NCBI GenBank assembly: GCA_029224185.1
Contig: CM055207.1
Location: 11,722,693 to 11,786,692, forward strand
Direction: 5' to 3'
Length of the DNA: 64,000 bases
Source: Karalla daura
Lineage: Eukaryota > Chordata > Actinopteri > Chaetodontiformes > Leiognathidae
The notes under the pieces were generated by a model, which made no database searches, had not been told where the DNA came from, and saw only the letters and a list, made by a program, of their open reading frames with translations. Numbering within the stretch: the first letter of the stretch is position 1; the number at the start of each line of letters is the position of its first letter. This document shows positions 1 through 13,835 of the stretch, in pieces. The position numbers were made by a program, and so were the translations under genes.

Positions 1-174
1 TAATGCGTATTCAAACTAGTGTATGAAATGAAACTGCCATGATCTCACCCTGACCCCAACCACGACTTCAACCTAAAACTAATCCTGGTCTGAATGGACG
101 CCCACCCACACATACACTTGAAGCTTTGGCCTCTCAATGTCCTGCCAGGGTCCTGCAGGGGAGCTGTACCGTAC

Positions 175-3100
175 CTGTCTGTAGGTGGAGATGATGACCT
201 CCCTCAGGTGGTAATGCATGGGGGTCATGGTCTCGCTGACAGAGTCCAGGGCCATGTCCACCTCCCTCTTCATCCGGTGGCCGTCGGGGAGCAGACGCAC
301 CAGCTGCATCACCACCTGAGAACATGAGAAACAAACAATTTTTGATGCTGCAAATTCTAGCTAACCAAGGGCAAGCTCCTATTGCCTCTGCCTCCCCCAT
401 TAGATTAATTTAGTGGCCTCTGCTGCACAGACAGAAGTCATTATCTATCATCATATCATCATTTGTTGGCAAACTTAATAGCAAAGTTACAATTTCTCCC
501 TTTGTAAGACCTTGCTCAGTTGTCAGGATCCTGTAAATCTTCAGAGTTCCGTTTTTCTAAGCTCCCTGAATGTGCACTACAAATATTTATTTTTGACCTT
601 GAAAACAGATGGTCAAAAACAATCTCCACACAAGGTTGATTCAGCAACTGCTTTAGCTGCTTTTGAAGGATATTGTGGAGTTGTAGCAGGGCGGTTGTAG
701 GTTGCAACCCCTCATCTCAACTTGTGAGAAAAGATATTTTTGGCTTGTCTGTTCTGGGATTTTGTAGAAAGAGGACAGATTTAGTGGACAAGGATCTGCA
801 GAATCCACCAATATAGTGTGTTCAAAATGCAATAACTCTTCTATTCAGGCTGATGAAAACAATGCCAGTTCAGTTCCTGCAAATCTTACACGCTGGTCCT
901 AAAAATACAATCATCCATCAAGATGTATCATGATCATTATCAGCTTCCTTCTTAGCAATATGTGCTATAGCAGTTGCACTCTTTAACTACATCATGTAAA
1001 AGACCTTGAACTTGCTCTGAGAATGAAATAAGCTATTCAAATACCTGACTTGACTCAGCAGCAGCATCTGGCACGAACTGCTGAGACGTAAACATCTGAA
1101 CCCATCTAACACAGGCATAATGAGCAAACTGATTAAAACCATGTCTAATTGTAATGCTGGCATGTGCATATGTCAGCCTGTGCTTTTCTCCACTATGCAG
1201 CTGCTTTGTTGCAGATACTGAGGGGAAATTAAGGAGGGGAAGATGATGATGCTGATGGAGAAGAGGAAGCGGGAGGTGAAGTAGGAGGAGGCAGAGAGAC
1301 GGAGGGAGGGAATCCAAGAATCAGAACAGAACAGGCCTGCAGGCAAAACCCCATTTTCTTGTTAAGTGTGTGTACGTGTGCATGTGTGTGTGTTAGAGTA
1401 GCAGCGTCAGCACAGTCTGACCACCGTCCTTGGGAAAAAAAACCCAATCTGTGTCTAACACGATGGATCACGACCAAATCTGTGGGTTTATTTCCATTCG
1501 TTGTTTTTTTTCCTATTAATTTGAAATACTGCAACAAGTCAGGCCTGTAATGTAAGAAGTCACAAAAAGCCACTTTCGCGTTTACAACCCTGTACAAATT
1601 CATGTTGGTGCGCACTCAAAGCTGAAGTGCTTAAAAATGAGTGATGATTTTATTTTGGTAACACGAAACCAAGTTTGAGCAATTCTTGAGGCACGTCTTT
1701 CTCTTTGAATGCTCCACCATCACAGAGACTGTTGAGTCATTTATCATCTACACATTCATATATCCTATAATGTATTGCTATTACAATGATTTGTGTTGTA
1801 AAAGCAATTCTGGATATGATTTTAGAACTTTTAAAATAGTCGCTGTGGTGTTTCTTGTTGCACTGCAGCCGCTCAGAAATCTGGACACGCGTATCTGCAG
1901 AATGAGTCGTTTCAGAGATGTCGGTAGCTGCAGGCGATCCGGGTGACACTCCACATTCACCGAGGTAAATATATGATTCCGTAATTACAACCGGGCAAAA
2001 CGCGGCGTCTCTAAATCAGCAGTGTCACTGTCCATCTGTGACCTCTGCATTTCTACTGATGGAAGCTGGCAACATGACACACGCACATTGAGCCAGGGGA
2101 GAAAAAAAAAAAAAAACATGAGCAGAATGCTGCTGGGCCTGAAAGACATCAAGTAGATAGAAACTGCTCTATTACCGGCACCGTGTCCTCTCATGGCTCC
2201 TGGCACTGAACTGCACGGGCTGCGTCACCTCCAAGCTGCGCTCGCCTGACATCACATTTCAGACCTTTGGGGAATTTCTGCCCACCCACGGGTTTTTCAT
2301 AAATTGGTTCATAAACTTCAAAACTAATGTGACAGAGGATCCAGCCCTGGAAGCGGGATAGGAAAGTCACGGGCAAAGCTCGTCGAGAGTCGGCAGAGAG
2401 TCATTTCCTTCACGCTGTTGTCTGATAGAAAAAGCCCATCAGAACGAGCTCAGGGAAACCTCAACTAAAAGGGGATGTTTTCTTGTCAGGCTGTCTCTCT
2501 TTCACTAACACACACACACACACACACATACACACAGCGCAACATGCAGGGAGTTTCTATGAAGACAGCGGGAGACTGTTATCTAACAACCAGCCACTTC
2601 CAAAGCCCACTTTGGCAGATAAGGCGGTGGGGGTGGCGACATCACACATCCTTCACGGGCACCGAATGGGAGGTGGACAAGGTTTCCGTGGCGACCGCTA
2701 TGTGTATCCCAGAGACTCCGGCGGCCACCGCGCTGTGATTGGCACGCGGGTATTGTGCGCCTGCGGAGCGCGGCCTCTTTCTGTGTGTCCGTGCGCGAGT
2801 GCCGTGCCAAGGACAAGGCCAGCAGGTTCCAACCACTGACTCATTGTCACAAAACGAATCGAGAGAGAGGGAGAGGGAGAGAGAGAGAGAGAAAGAATGA
2901 AAGTGAGGAGGAAGAAAAAAAAAAAGCCAGAGTGGCTTTAATTCGCAGCCAATATTCAGAACAGAGGAGAAAAGCTTTGTCCTGTGCTTTTGTTTGGCCT
3001 TTTAATCGCAGGTGCAGAGCAGAGTTGAGAGACCAGCAAAGGGTTGCAGAGCGACATGCAGTTCTGTGACAAACACTGCGCTGACAATAATAAGCTGGCA

Positions 3101-4951
3101 AACACCTTCAGAGGAACCTTGCAGCGAGTACACTGCTGGCAATTCAATTCTGCTTTTTTTAAGCTTCGTCGACTCATTCGCAACAACTAGAAACTCATGA
3201 ACTGATATAAAACTCACTTCCTTTACCATATTATCAATCTTTTGCACTTCCTTCCTATGCGGCTCACTATGACGCAACTGTGTGAAAATCATGCCTTTTT
3301 ATATATTAATATTGTTTTCAAGTCATAGCATGGACCCCAGTTTTTCAGGAAAGGACACTTCCTCAAGAGTGTCGGATTCGTCCTTTCTTTTATACAACTC
3401 CATGCATTTAAAAATCCTTCTTATGGTACACATACTGCTCACAACCCCATCCACTGGGCTCATAAAGTGTGTAATAACAGTAGCAGCCAGCCATAAGGTA
3501 GAACTTGATGGAATCGTGTAAACAAGCCATATTCTTGCCTCAAATTGTCATGCAAGTGAAAAGATAACCTCATTTTCACATTGATGCAGGATCTGGAGTC
3601 AGGACATCAACCCTCTGACATCAGCTGGCTGCGCTCGAGTGAATCCGCGACACCTTGGGCCAAAAACACGACTGCAAACCATCCGGTTTGAGGCAGCTCA
3701 TCAGCTCGCCTCGCTGCCTATTGATTTTGGCTCCTTTTACAGGACAACGTCTCAATATCGAAGGCACTGGTGCGTATGCATTATGCACCCAGAAGGTTGA
3801 GAGTAATCTGTTCAGACAGGCTATGAGCCAGGAGAAGCCCCCTGACATCGGGAAGCGTGAATCAGATCCATCATAAAGACAAATGCTGCTCTGGTGTGGG
3901 GCCGACACAAGAACGGCTTTATGCGTCCAGCAGTGACATACAGTGCAGACATTGTAGCTGCACAAACAAAGAGCAGGGAGCCGCCTGCAGAAACCAGAGG
4001 AATAATACGACTCAGCAGCTCTGGAGCAGCAAAAACAATCAGTCCAAAAATCACAGATTAACAATATGATGGGATGATTTGACTGTTTCCTGTCAGAGAC
4101 AGAGAGACTGGTTCATCACAATGTCTGACCATTAGCAGCCACTTCTCACATTTTCCATAAAAACCCTTTTTTACTCATTTGATACGAGTGCTACTTGGTT
4201 TCTGTGTGTTTCTTTTTTTTTTTTTTGCTCAAATTAAAATGAAAGCGAGCATGGTGATGATTCAGATCTGCATGAATTACATCTGCATTTTACTGATGTT
4301 CCCGGCTCTCGTCAGAACGCACAAATCATGTCTCAGTCTCAGCACCAATTGTCAAAATGAATCATTTTGTCCATAAATATCAGAAAAAAAAATATGAATG
4401 GCACCATTAAATGTCTGAATATCTAAAAATACTTGGTGTCCAATCATGCACAGTTTCAGCATCACAGTAGACTGTATTGATGTTTAAAATGCCAAAAAAG
4501 ACACCAATTAATTTGGATTGACTAACTGATTTCTCACTTTAAGCTTGAATAAACTTTTCATTAAGCTCTTTTTGTAGGCACAGCATTTGGCCAGACAATA
4601 TACTCACCTCAAACTCCCCTTTTGTGTACTTGGCGTCAGGAACGCTCACAATCTCATCATCTGCGAACTCTGGAAAGCCCTGCAGATGGAAGACATCAGT
4701 TTGTACACGGTACTGGGTGAGAAAAGTGTCGCAGCAGCATGTGTTCATGTTGCCGCTGATGTCTTCGTTAACATGCAGATAAGAAGAGGTGGGGGTCTCA
4801 CATTAAAGTGCCAGAGAGTGAGGACGGCGACGACCATGCCCGTCGTGGTCCTGCCTTTGCCGTTGGAGCAGTTAAAAACAAAGGCTGAGTGGGAGTCCTC
4901 GGCCAGGGTGCTCTTCATGGCCTCCAGCAGCTTGTCAAACTCCTGCAGGCA

Positions 4952-5046
<95 letters not shown>

Positions 5047-8000
5047 CTCAGGTACAATCTCATACCTTCTTTTCCATCTAACTTAAACAGACTCCTGACT
5101 TTCATATTAACCAGAATGATATTTTAATGAATGTATACATAGATATCCTATGCAAATCCATCTAAAATTGAATCTAATCTAAAGATATGTCATTCCAGGC
5201 AGTGAATTAGACAAATAATTTGGTAGTTTAAGACTGAATCAAACATATGTATGATTTTCAAGTAAATATTTGGATAGAACTCAGCAAAACTAATTAGCCT
5301 TATGCGGGCTTGTGCTTATGCAGACAGTTGCTTTGTTGGCCACTAGGTGGAGTACTAGGTTCAGTAATTAGTTAACCCTCCTCATTAGGAGCTGATCCAG
5401 CAGGGACCCGTGAGACATGCCTGTATTAACCACATCCACGTGTTTACCTCCTCCCTGGGCGCGCTGCAGTCTGGCAGAGGGATGCGCCTGTAGACCAGAC
5501 CCGGATGGGAGGCCATGTGCTGGTTGAAGACCTCCCGCGCCGTCATGCAGCTTTTAAACATCTTCATCTGCTTCTCCTGCTCCAGCGTCACCTCCAGCCA
5601 CTTCTGAGCCCGCAGGATCTCCTCCTTCAGCGACATCTCCAGTTTCTACAGAACACACCACAGCATTTTGACCTCCACTGACCTGAGCAGTGAGTCCCAC
5701 AGCTTCTCGACTCAGAAGCATCACTCTACCTCTATGAGTTGGGGGTCACACGACGGGATGGAGACGTGCTGGTCCAGGCACGACGGCTCCCTGGGCGTTA
5801 TAATCTGACCGTTTCCTTCCAGCACCAGCTCCTCCTGCAGGTTGACCCACAGCACGTGGCTGTGCTTCCTCTTCTCGTCGGTCAGATGGGCCAGAACTGC
5901 TCCGGCAGCCTGAGCACAGCAAGTTTACCGTTTATAGAGGGAGAGGAGCTGGAAGGAAGTCCACCTCCAGCATCCGGAGGTGGGCGTGCGAGGCTCCATG
6001 AATCATTCCTGTGAACAACTCAAGGGGATGGAACTTTGATGAAGCAGAAATAAATCTAACATTGAAACTAATGTTACTCCGTTGATAAAATTGCAGTCAT
6101 AAACTCAGGCTTTTTAGATTATGGGTCTAATAAAGGAGGCTACAAAAACGTATGTCATTTAAAATCCTGCTGCACCTCTGATGTGGGCTGAGCCAGTCCG
6201 TACACAGGCATCTTGGGCACCCGTCTGAAGTTGACCGCCTTCATCTCCTTCACCGTGCTGAGCACATCCGGGGCCAAACACTCATCAGCAACCTGCGTGG
6301 AGAGACACAGCCACACAGGAACCACATCATATACCTGATTACAAGACGATGAGACATTCGTCTTTCAGTTTCATACGATGTGGTGAAGACCGAAGCGGCT
6401 TTGGAGGAATCCAATCTAAGTATGAGACGTGCCGAGCAGAGCATGCATGAGAACAAACAGAGGTCAGTTTTGTACTCAAAAAGGACGAGGACGCTGACTC
6501 ACCAGAACACGTGCTCCTCTGGTGACGAGCTCGGCCGGGGCGGACAGCTCCGACAGGTTCATGCAGGCCAGTAGCCTGTAGAGCCACGCGTGGCAGCACA
6601 TCCACTGGCTGAAGTTGGACACGAAGGCGAGGGGATACTGCAAAATGCAACAGCAAGTTAGTGACAATTCAAAGTCTCTACGTCTGCAGGAGAGAGAAGA
6701 GGCTTGTACCTGTTCATGAAGGTACGCGTTGAATACAATCAAGTAGAAGTAGCGCTCCAGGCTCTGCATGGTCCTGGTGAGAAAGTAGTCTTTGGTGCTG
6801 CTTCCCTGCAGAACAAACCAAAACTTCAGCATCCATTCAGCATCCAAGACCTCACGCATTTTCTAACCAAAAAAAAAGAAAAATCATGAAACGCAGGCAA
6901 ATCCCAATCAGCTCAAGGGCTCCCAGTGATTGGTACCTTTTTATGCACCATCATCCGTTGAATCATGCCTCGCAGCTCGCTTTTAACTCGCATTTAACAG
7001 GAAATAAAGGGAGCAGCAGAAAGCCGCTCAAAATCAAATGGGATCCGAGGCCTTAATGACAGGTAGGTGCTGGTGAAGAAGGAGAGGAGGATGATAATGG
7101 CCAACCTGAATTTGATAATCTTCTCCAATCCCCTCCAGCTTGCTCTTGTTCTCGTATATTGCTTCTTTTATGTTGTGCATTTCTGAACACAGGGCGATAG
7201 CCTGGTCCACCTGAAGAGTAAACACAAGACAACTTCAAAACTCTCACAGTTTATCAGTTTTTAGTCCACTGAAACAAACAAAGTCTTTCAGCTTTGCAAA
7301 CCTTGATTTAAGTAAAGCTTGTTGTATAAGTTGTCTGTATATGAAGTATTCATTTATATATATGAGTGCATATGACATTACAATTACATTCCCTATATCA
7401 TTTTAACCATGTTCATCCATCTGTGACTGTGTAGACAGTCATATACTTAATTCCTACATGCATTCTGTGCACACATGCACAATCCTTGGGTAATTTATGT
7501 TAGTTATAAATTAGATCACAAAGGCAATTAAGCCTCTCAGTTACATTGTACGTTCTTATTGCTTCATTTGTGTAATTTTTTATGTTTTATTACTTATCTA
7601 TTTCTTCAAACAGCATTCTGGGAAGAACTTCATCAATATCAAAATCTGATTTTATCAAATAAAATCCTATGACACACAGATTTCACTTGATAAAGGCTCC
7701 AACATCTAACAAAACATCACAAGCATCAACTGGACTTTGATCTAAATAGATGTTACGAGCTCTTTTTTTACCTCCTCCATGACCTGCTGTCCATTTGGCA
7801 GCTTCTCAATTAGCGACTGGATGACCCGGAACAAAGGTTTGGCCTCTGAAGCCGCAGCCTCTTCAGCTCTGCAAAAAGAAGCAGACTCTGAGCTGCATCA
7901 CGGCATCGTCATACTGAACTTTCATGTCCCAAGTTTTCCAGATTCTTACTGAGGCTGCGGGTGCGAGTCGCCCCTAAGGCGATTCATGACCAGCGTGCCG

Positions 8001-11000
8001 AGGATCATGGCCAGGTTGGTGCGTCCGACGCCCACCTGGCAGCTGAAGAGCAGAGCAGGCAGCGGCCGGGACGCGTTGTGGCCCAGAGACAAGCTGCTGC
8101 TCTCCTGGAAAACAAGAGCAACACGTACATGAGAGACTCTGGAGTGCAGAACACCTGACAGAGCTGAGTGGCGTTATATCACCGAGGTGGTGATGTTCTG
8201 TAATTATCATAAGAGAGGCGCTAAAGATAGAAATGTTCCCCCAGAGAGTGTGGGATGGTGATTGGCAGGTCAAAAGAGGTTGAAACTGGCTTGTAAAGGA
8301 GCTTCAGACAAATTGGTGAAAATCTTTCCAGTTGCATATCACCAAGTCAGTGCTCACGGGATGCTAAATGTGCTGCTTGGGATGAGGAAACTGTGATTTG
8401 AAAGCCTTTTTAAAAGTGCAGAAATGGGAAATGGGGAACATCCTGGAAGTTATAATTGTGCTGGAAAGAATGAGGGACGGCCGTGCCTGAAATCTTTCAA
8501 CAGGAAAAAGACCACAAAGCCACACGGCTACAAAGTGAGAATCACAAAACAGTGAATGCAGTGGGACTCAAAAGCAGATCTGATCCAAACACTGTCAAGA
8601 CAAAAAAAAAAAAAAAGAGCCACTTTCCAACCACAGGGAACTGGACCGGCTGCTGCAAGTCAGCCCAAAAAAGGGCAAAAGGAGACGAAAAGAACATCCT
8701 GTGTGAGTGAAGGGCAGGACGGAAACCAGACTGAGTGGGTGACCAAGCAGTGGACACACTGTGAGAGCGGACTGCAGGGTTTTCTGCCATGCCTTCTCAC
8801 AAACCTCTCACTGATTTATAGGGCAGATTCAGAAGATTAACTGTAGATCGGGAGAAGAGGCAACTGTTGCAACTCTCCCAACCTCAGTGAAGAAGTCCAG
8901 ACGCCCTACGCTCAGTCCAGCCATTTATAACTTAAACGAAACATCAAAACAAGATCCCGGTGTGCGAGGCATGACCAAAAAAGGTCCAGGTCGATGCACG
9001 ATTGAGGTTTTTAACACCATCTTACCCTGAGTATATTAACAAAGGCGTCAAAGTCCTCTTCCAGCGGCGCCCCCTCCACTGGCAGTGGTAATCTGTAGTA
9101 CCTGCAACACAACAGAGCGTCACCCGGGGCTGAACCTGCATCTGTGTTGTGTCAACATCGCACGTATGTAGGTCAGCGCGGGCTGCACAAACACGTCTGC
9201 CCTCAGGAAGGCCGCGCAGCCGGGCCGCCTCGCGCTGCGGACCCGGAGGAGGCGCGTCATTGAATGTGAAAAGCACGTGTAATAAAACATCCCTCCACCT
9301 CGTCTGACACGTTCGTTGTTGTGGCATCTTGATAAAGCTGTGATGTGAGTGCAAACAGGATGCCGCAATCTTCAGTGTTTTTACCCCTGCCCTGCCTCAC
9401 CCCGTCTTCCAAAAGAACAGGAAGACCGGCGTTTGTACAAACAAGAGCCTCTGCTCGGAGCCCACTGTGCGCATTCGCTGTCAGCTGAGGTGCGAGCTGA
9501 GGCGCTGAGAGCCAATAAAGGAGCAACGTAAATAACCTGTAGGCCGGCATGGTGAACATGGGCCTCTTGTAGACCTCCTCCGTCACGTGGATGTCCTCCT
9601 CGCACGTGATGGATATCTTCTGCGGCTCGTCCTTGAAGAACTCGATGTCGTTGTACACGTAGAAGAAGTTCTCATTGAGCTTGGCGAAGTCGTGGAGCTA
9701 ATAGAGAGGAAGACAGAGATGAGGAGAGGGAGGGTTTTAATGCAATACCCCCCACCAGAACACCCACTGGCTTTGGTGTCAGCGGCTTTCCGGGTCAAAC
9801 CACACCGTAGCCGCAATCATGGTTATCGATGCGGGAGGAATTTATTTTCAATACTGCGGGGTGCACGTGTTTGCCTTGGTGTGTGGATATGGGTCTAACA
9901 AGGGTTCACAAAGTCTCAAGCACTCTCAGGATCACTTTTCAAGCCCCTCGAGCATCACACAGCTGTGATGTTTTACACTATACACAAGCGCATAGATATT
10001 TGATGATTGAGATGTTCCCACTCAATGCCATGTTCATAGCCAGGAATATTTAGTATGTTGGGCAGACAGGTTGAGCAGGCAGTGAGAGAGAGAAAATGTT
10101 GAGTCTAAAACAGTAATAAAAGATTCCCTGATTCCTGGTGCTTTGGTGACATTTAATGTCACACAATGGACAAAAAATGACACTTAAACTCCAAGGGAAA
10201 GTCATAGGTGATAGGAACAATGGGAAATGAGACACTTTGTTTTTTTCTTTTGAACTGAGTGCAGTGTCACCTCCTTCCTGACGGTGAGCTCCAGGCTCTC
10301 CACCAGCTCCTCCTTGTCGAGGCCATGCAGGTTCTCGTGCAGGTTTTCCTTCCTCCTGGGGGTGTACGGCACAAAGTCGTCGTCCTTGTGCAGGAAAACC
10401 ACGGGCTCCTCCCTCACGCAGAAGAATATGACCTCCTGGTTGGAGATCGAATAAGAGCTTTTTAAATGCAAATGGTTTGGTCTCGGCTCCACTGGAAACA
10501 ATCCGCTGTCGTATGACGTGCCGCACATGAGTAAGGACTTTTGAGAATCCCGGCGTATAATTTTGTCAATTCCATTTCAATTACAGTCACTTTCTCGCTG
10601 CCCTAAGCAGCACAGATTCATTTTCCACTGGTACGCATGACCACAACTTTCTGTTTGCTCAGTTCTGTAATCCAGCCGCAGCCTCCACCGAGCACTTGAC
10701 TCCTCAAATATTTACTGACAACACGGCTCGAAAGAGGCCCGGCTGGGCTGCAGCACACAGGCAAAAAAAATCTATCAAACATAATGTATGAGCAATTAAC
10801 ATAAACATCTGTATGGCAAGATGAAAGAGCGGTGACCTCGTGTCCCTGCGCCTGGAGCCTCTGGAGGACCTGTTTGAAGCCGTTCAGGCTCGGCTGACCC
10901 ATCCCGAACAGAGGGTAGGACCCCTTGACTTGGCGGAAGTTGGGCGCCCCGTAGCTGCCCGTGGTGTTCAGGACATCTGCCTTGCTGTACACATCCTGCA

Positions 11001-12754
11001 CCATGAAGTACTCCCCCTGCAAAGCAACGCAACCATCATCCCCCAGAGCGTAGCCCCGACCTCGTCATTCCCACAGCCTCAACTCCAACACACATTTGTA
11101 AACTCTGCAGAGCAAACACGTCAACACCGAAGTGGCTGCATGAATCTGACATCAGTATTTACATGTGATAACGACCTGCATCTTGAAATGCATTTTAATT
11201 TTAAGTGTTTTTTTTAACATCTTACCAGGGGTATCCTTTATCAACCTCCTGTATCTGTTATTGAAACACAAATCTGACACAGTCCATTTACTCCGTTGTA
11301 TCAACAGGCATCTCTGCTCTGCCACCTCCATTTCTCCAACCTCCACATATTGTGGTTTCACAGAGCTGTTCCAAAACTCTGAATTTCCCAATTTTAAGTA
11401 TAAAGTAACTTTAAAAACCTTTAAAAACCACCCTGCTGTGGGGTGGGAATCTCTCCATCATACTTGGACCAGTCACTTTGATCCATAGAAAAGGTTCTTT
11501 TAGTCAGGTCAATGTCAGTGCAGTAGCAGGTTGTTAAATCTTTTCTTCTTGATCTACAATAAATGTTCCCCCTCATTATCTCCTGTGTCATTCATCAGAG
11601 ATGTCAGTGATTTACTCCCTACAACTAATTTCCACTAATTTTACCTGAAGATATCATCAGTAGGAGAAGTTAATATGAACACTGCAACCTCCTTGCAATA
11701 TCACCGTCTTCGTTCTGATGCGAATTCTGGATTTAGATTTTACAATTATGCAAAAGAAGCTGTCAACAAAGCTAATTCTGTGTTTTGTTAACACTCCTGG
11801 TACTCAGTACTGGAAAGCATCTTATTGTGTGGTTAAGGTTTTCAGATTTATCCATTTATCCAGAGAGAAAAACACCATTTCTGGTTCTGAAACAACCAAC
11901 ACCTGCTCAATGCTGAGGGCTAAAAGAGAGGAGAGGAAGCTTCCAAAAGCTTTTGCTTCATTTCCTTACTGTGGGTGAAACTGCTGCCCCTATCTGTCCG
12001 TGTAAACAGAGACTGTGGGTTAACACTGATAAAGCATGGCATGCCTGAACAGACACAGCAGAGGTGACAGAGCAGATCAAAGCCCTGATAACAGGGTGAC
12101 AACATTCCCGGTTCAATGGCTGCCTCACATCATAAAACGGCGCATAACAATGTTCCTGTGCTGCAATGTGGATATATCAATGTGAAAGGAGCCGGCTGGT
12201 CCACATGGCACAGTGCCTCGTCGCCACATACGTCCTCCTCACCTGCACCAGGAAGTGCTCGGGCATGGCGTCCGATATCCGGCCCACTTTGTAGTTGGTC
12301 TTGAGGATGTCATCGTGGATCTGAAACTCCTGTCTGCAATTATACCTGCGAGGACACAGACACAGCAGCAGGCCAGGCTGGTGTTATCAGCTGCTGTTTG
12401 CCAGGCCTGGATTGACAAATGAGACGATAACGGGGGCAAACACTTCACTAGGGGAGGGGGAAGAAGGTTTTTTTTTTTTTCCTTCCAGGAGGGGGGACAG
12501 TTTGTCACCACAGTGATCAAAGGGGATTAACACCCAATTGTGAGAACGCGGATTCGGGGAGGGACTTACGTGATGACGACAGGTGCGACTTTGTTGGTGA
12601 TAATGGACTTGGCCTTGTTGTTGTGGATGTTGACTGTCTGAAAGGGGCTCATGCTAAGAGACTGCCTGCTGTCGGCCATCCCGTTGCCATGGACACTCTC
12701 AAGGGGCGACGCTACGGACACAGGCTGTGGCGCGGCACTGGCAGTTGTACCCAT
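175..12754 (-). CDS. pald1: PALD1 (paladin), 17 exons, 3' end cut by the window
   Basis: Paladin is a cytosolic, endosome-associated protein with two tyrosine-phosphatase-like modules, studied in endothelial and neural-crest signalling; a phosphoinositide phosphatase role has been proposed. Coding exons 5' to 3': 12570-12754, 12243-12345, 10837-11016, 10271-10435, 9537-9697, 9026-9101, 7950-8104, 7772-7868, 7106-7210, 6710-6805, 6503-6637, 6176-6292, 5730-5909, 5448-5645, 4802-4942, 4608-4679, 175-315. All join in phase with GT-AG borders and give 769 codons. The start MGTTASAAPQPVSV at 12754 has the myristoylation-type MG beginning known for paladin. CX5R motif 1 is CQVGVGRT (C312, R318) and motif 2 is CSNGKGRT (C676, R682); both Cys and Arg are kept. 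The reading runs to MHYHLREVIISTYRQ, so compared with the roughly 856 aa human protein about 90 residues lie left of position 1. The donor of exon 3 is the weak GTCACC. The three ATGs at 12754-12763 share a frame; 12754 was chosen by family match. Confidence 0.95.
316..4607 (-). other. Intron of PALD1 (4.3 kb), no gene seen
   Basis: This is the large intron between the last two visible PALD1 exons. It contains a CA run at 2508-2537, a GA-rich run at 2860-2893 and a short CpG-rich patch with an inverted CCAAT box at about 2690-2830. The open reading frames here, such as 3621-4064 on the minus strand, show no recognisable domain and no splice partners. Confidence 0.7.
4955..5045. repeat. (CA)n microsatellite, about 45 units
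   Basis: This is an uninterrupted CA run on the plus strand. On the coding (minus) strand of PALD1 it reads (GT)n and ends about 12 bases before the acceptor CTGCAG of exon 4802-4942. It therefore stands where the polypyrimidine tract should be. Confidence 0.98.
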
Positions 12755-13465
12755 GCTCCACAAGCAGCTGCCAATGACATCGCAGCTGGGTCAGAAACGG
12801 GAGGCAAACGCCAGGACATACATACAAACAGCGCATACATACAGTGCATACACAAGGCAAATGTAAAGTGTGAATGCGGTGAAGGTCTCGCACCTCCATG
12901 GAGTGATAAAAAAAGTGTTGCATATAAATTATATGAATATCCACTCAGAGTTTCGCCAAATGAATTGAATTGTCTATTATTTAATTCATTTAGGCACTAT
13001 ACGCTGAAAAAACACTTTCACTGCTGCTGTTACCTTTTAAGGCAATAATGGTCTAAATCTCAATGTGGATTTTAAGTTTACACTTTGTGCTACGATAAAA
13101 CAGGGACGTTACATGCTTTCAGAGCTGCCAGTGAAGCTTGTTTGGATAACTGTGCTTGGCTGGTGTGTATTAACTGTATACACACAGTGTGTGTATTCTG
13201 AATGTGCTTTAGTGACTGTCAGCTAGTTATCAAACAACCCATTTCCATCACATGAGCTGATATGAAAGCAGCGGGGGAGTGAGCTGTCAGCTGATACTGT
13301 TGGTGAGCTATGTAGGTGGATATCAATCACAAGTTAGCGCTACTGATAAAAGGAAACTTCCTTTGAAAAACCTCAAATCGATGTAACAAGCAAGATGACC
13401 TTTTCTACATTTTCAACTCTACCACTAAAAGCAGAATAAATAGAGAACGTTAAATAAAATCAACA

Positions 13466-13835
13466 CAAAATTTACACCAGGAGAATTCATTTGTCATGTT
13501 TTCTTGCTGAGCTGAAAAGAGTGAAAAGCCCACTCTGAGCTATGCTAAGCTAAGCTAAGTGACTGCTTCTTCACTGCATATGTTTTTAACTTTATGATTA
13601 GATATGAGAGACCAAAACTAATACATTTACACCTGGAGAATTCAACTGTCATCTTTTCTTACTGATGTAAAAACATGTTTTGTCACTTGCAGTTGTCATG
13701 TCGACTGTGTGCTAAGCTAAGCTTAGTCTACGCTAAGCGACTGTTAATCATACATAACATACAGATATGAGACAGGGATCAGTGCTCTTATCCAACTCTG
13801 CAGGAGCAAGAGAATATGCTCATTTCTTCAGAAAT
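13466..13835 (+). repeat. Two adjacent diverged copies of a fish interspersed repeat (GCTAAGCTAAGC family)
   Basis: Copy A (about 13466-13620) and copy B (about 13621-13835) share the same order of blocks. These are TTTACACC-GGAGAATTCA, then TGTCAT-TTTTCTT, then the landmark GCTAAGCTAAGC, then CATA and ATATGAGA. A third, partial copy with GCTAAGCTAAGCTAACTGC lies at 53560-53665. I recognise this as a short nonautonomous repeat common in fish spacers. The family name is not assigned and no protein is encoded. Confidence 0.65.

Noticed and set aside
3621..4064. 147-residue minus-strand open frame
   Set aside because: Lies in a PALD1 intron, has no domain and no codon pattern typical of the neighbouring exons.
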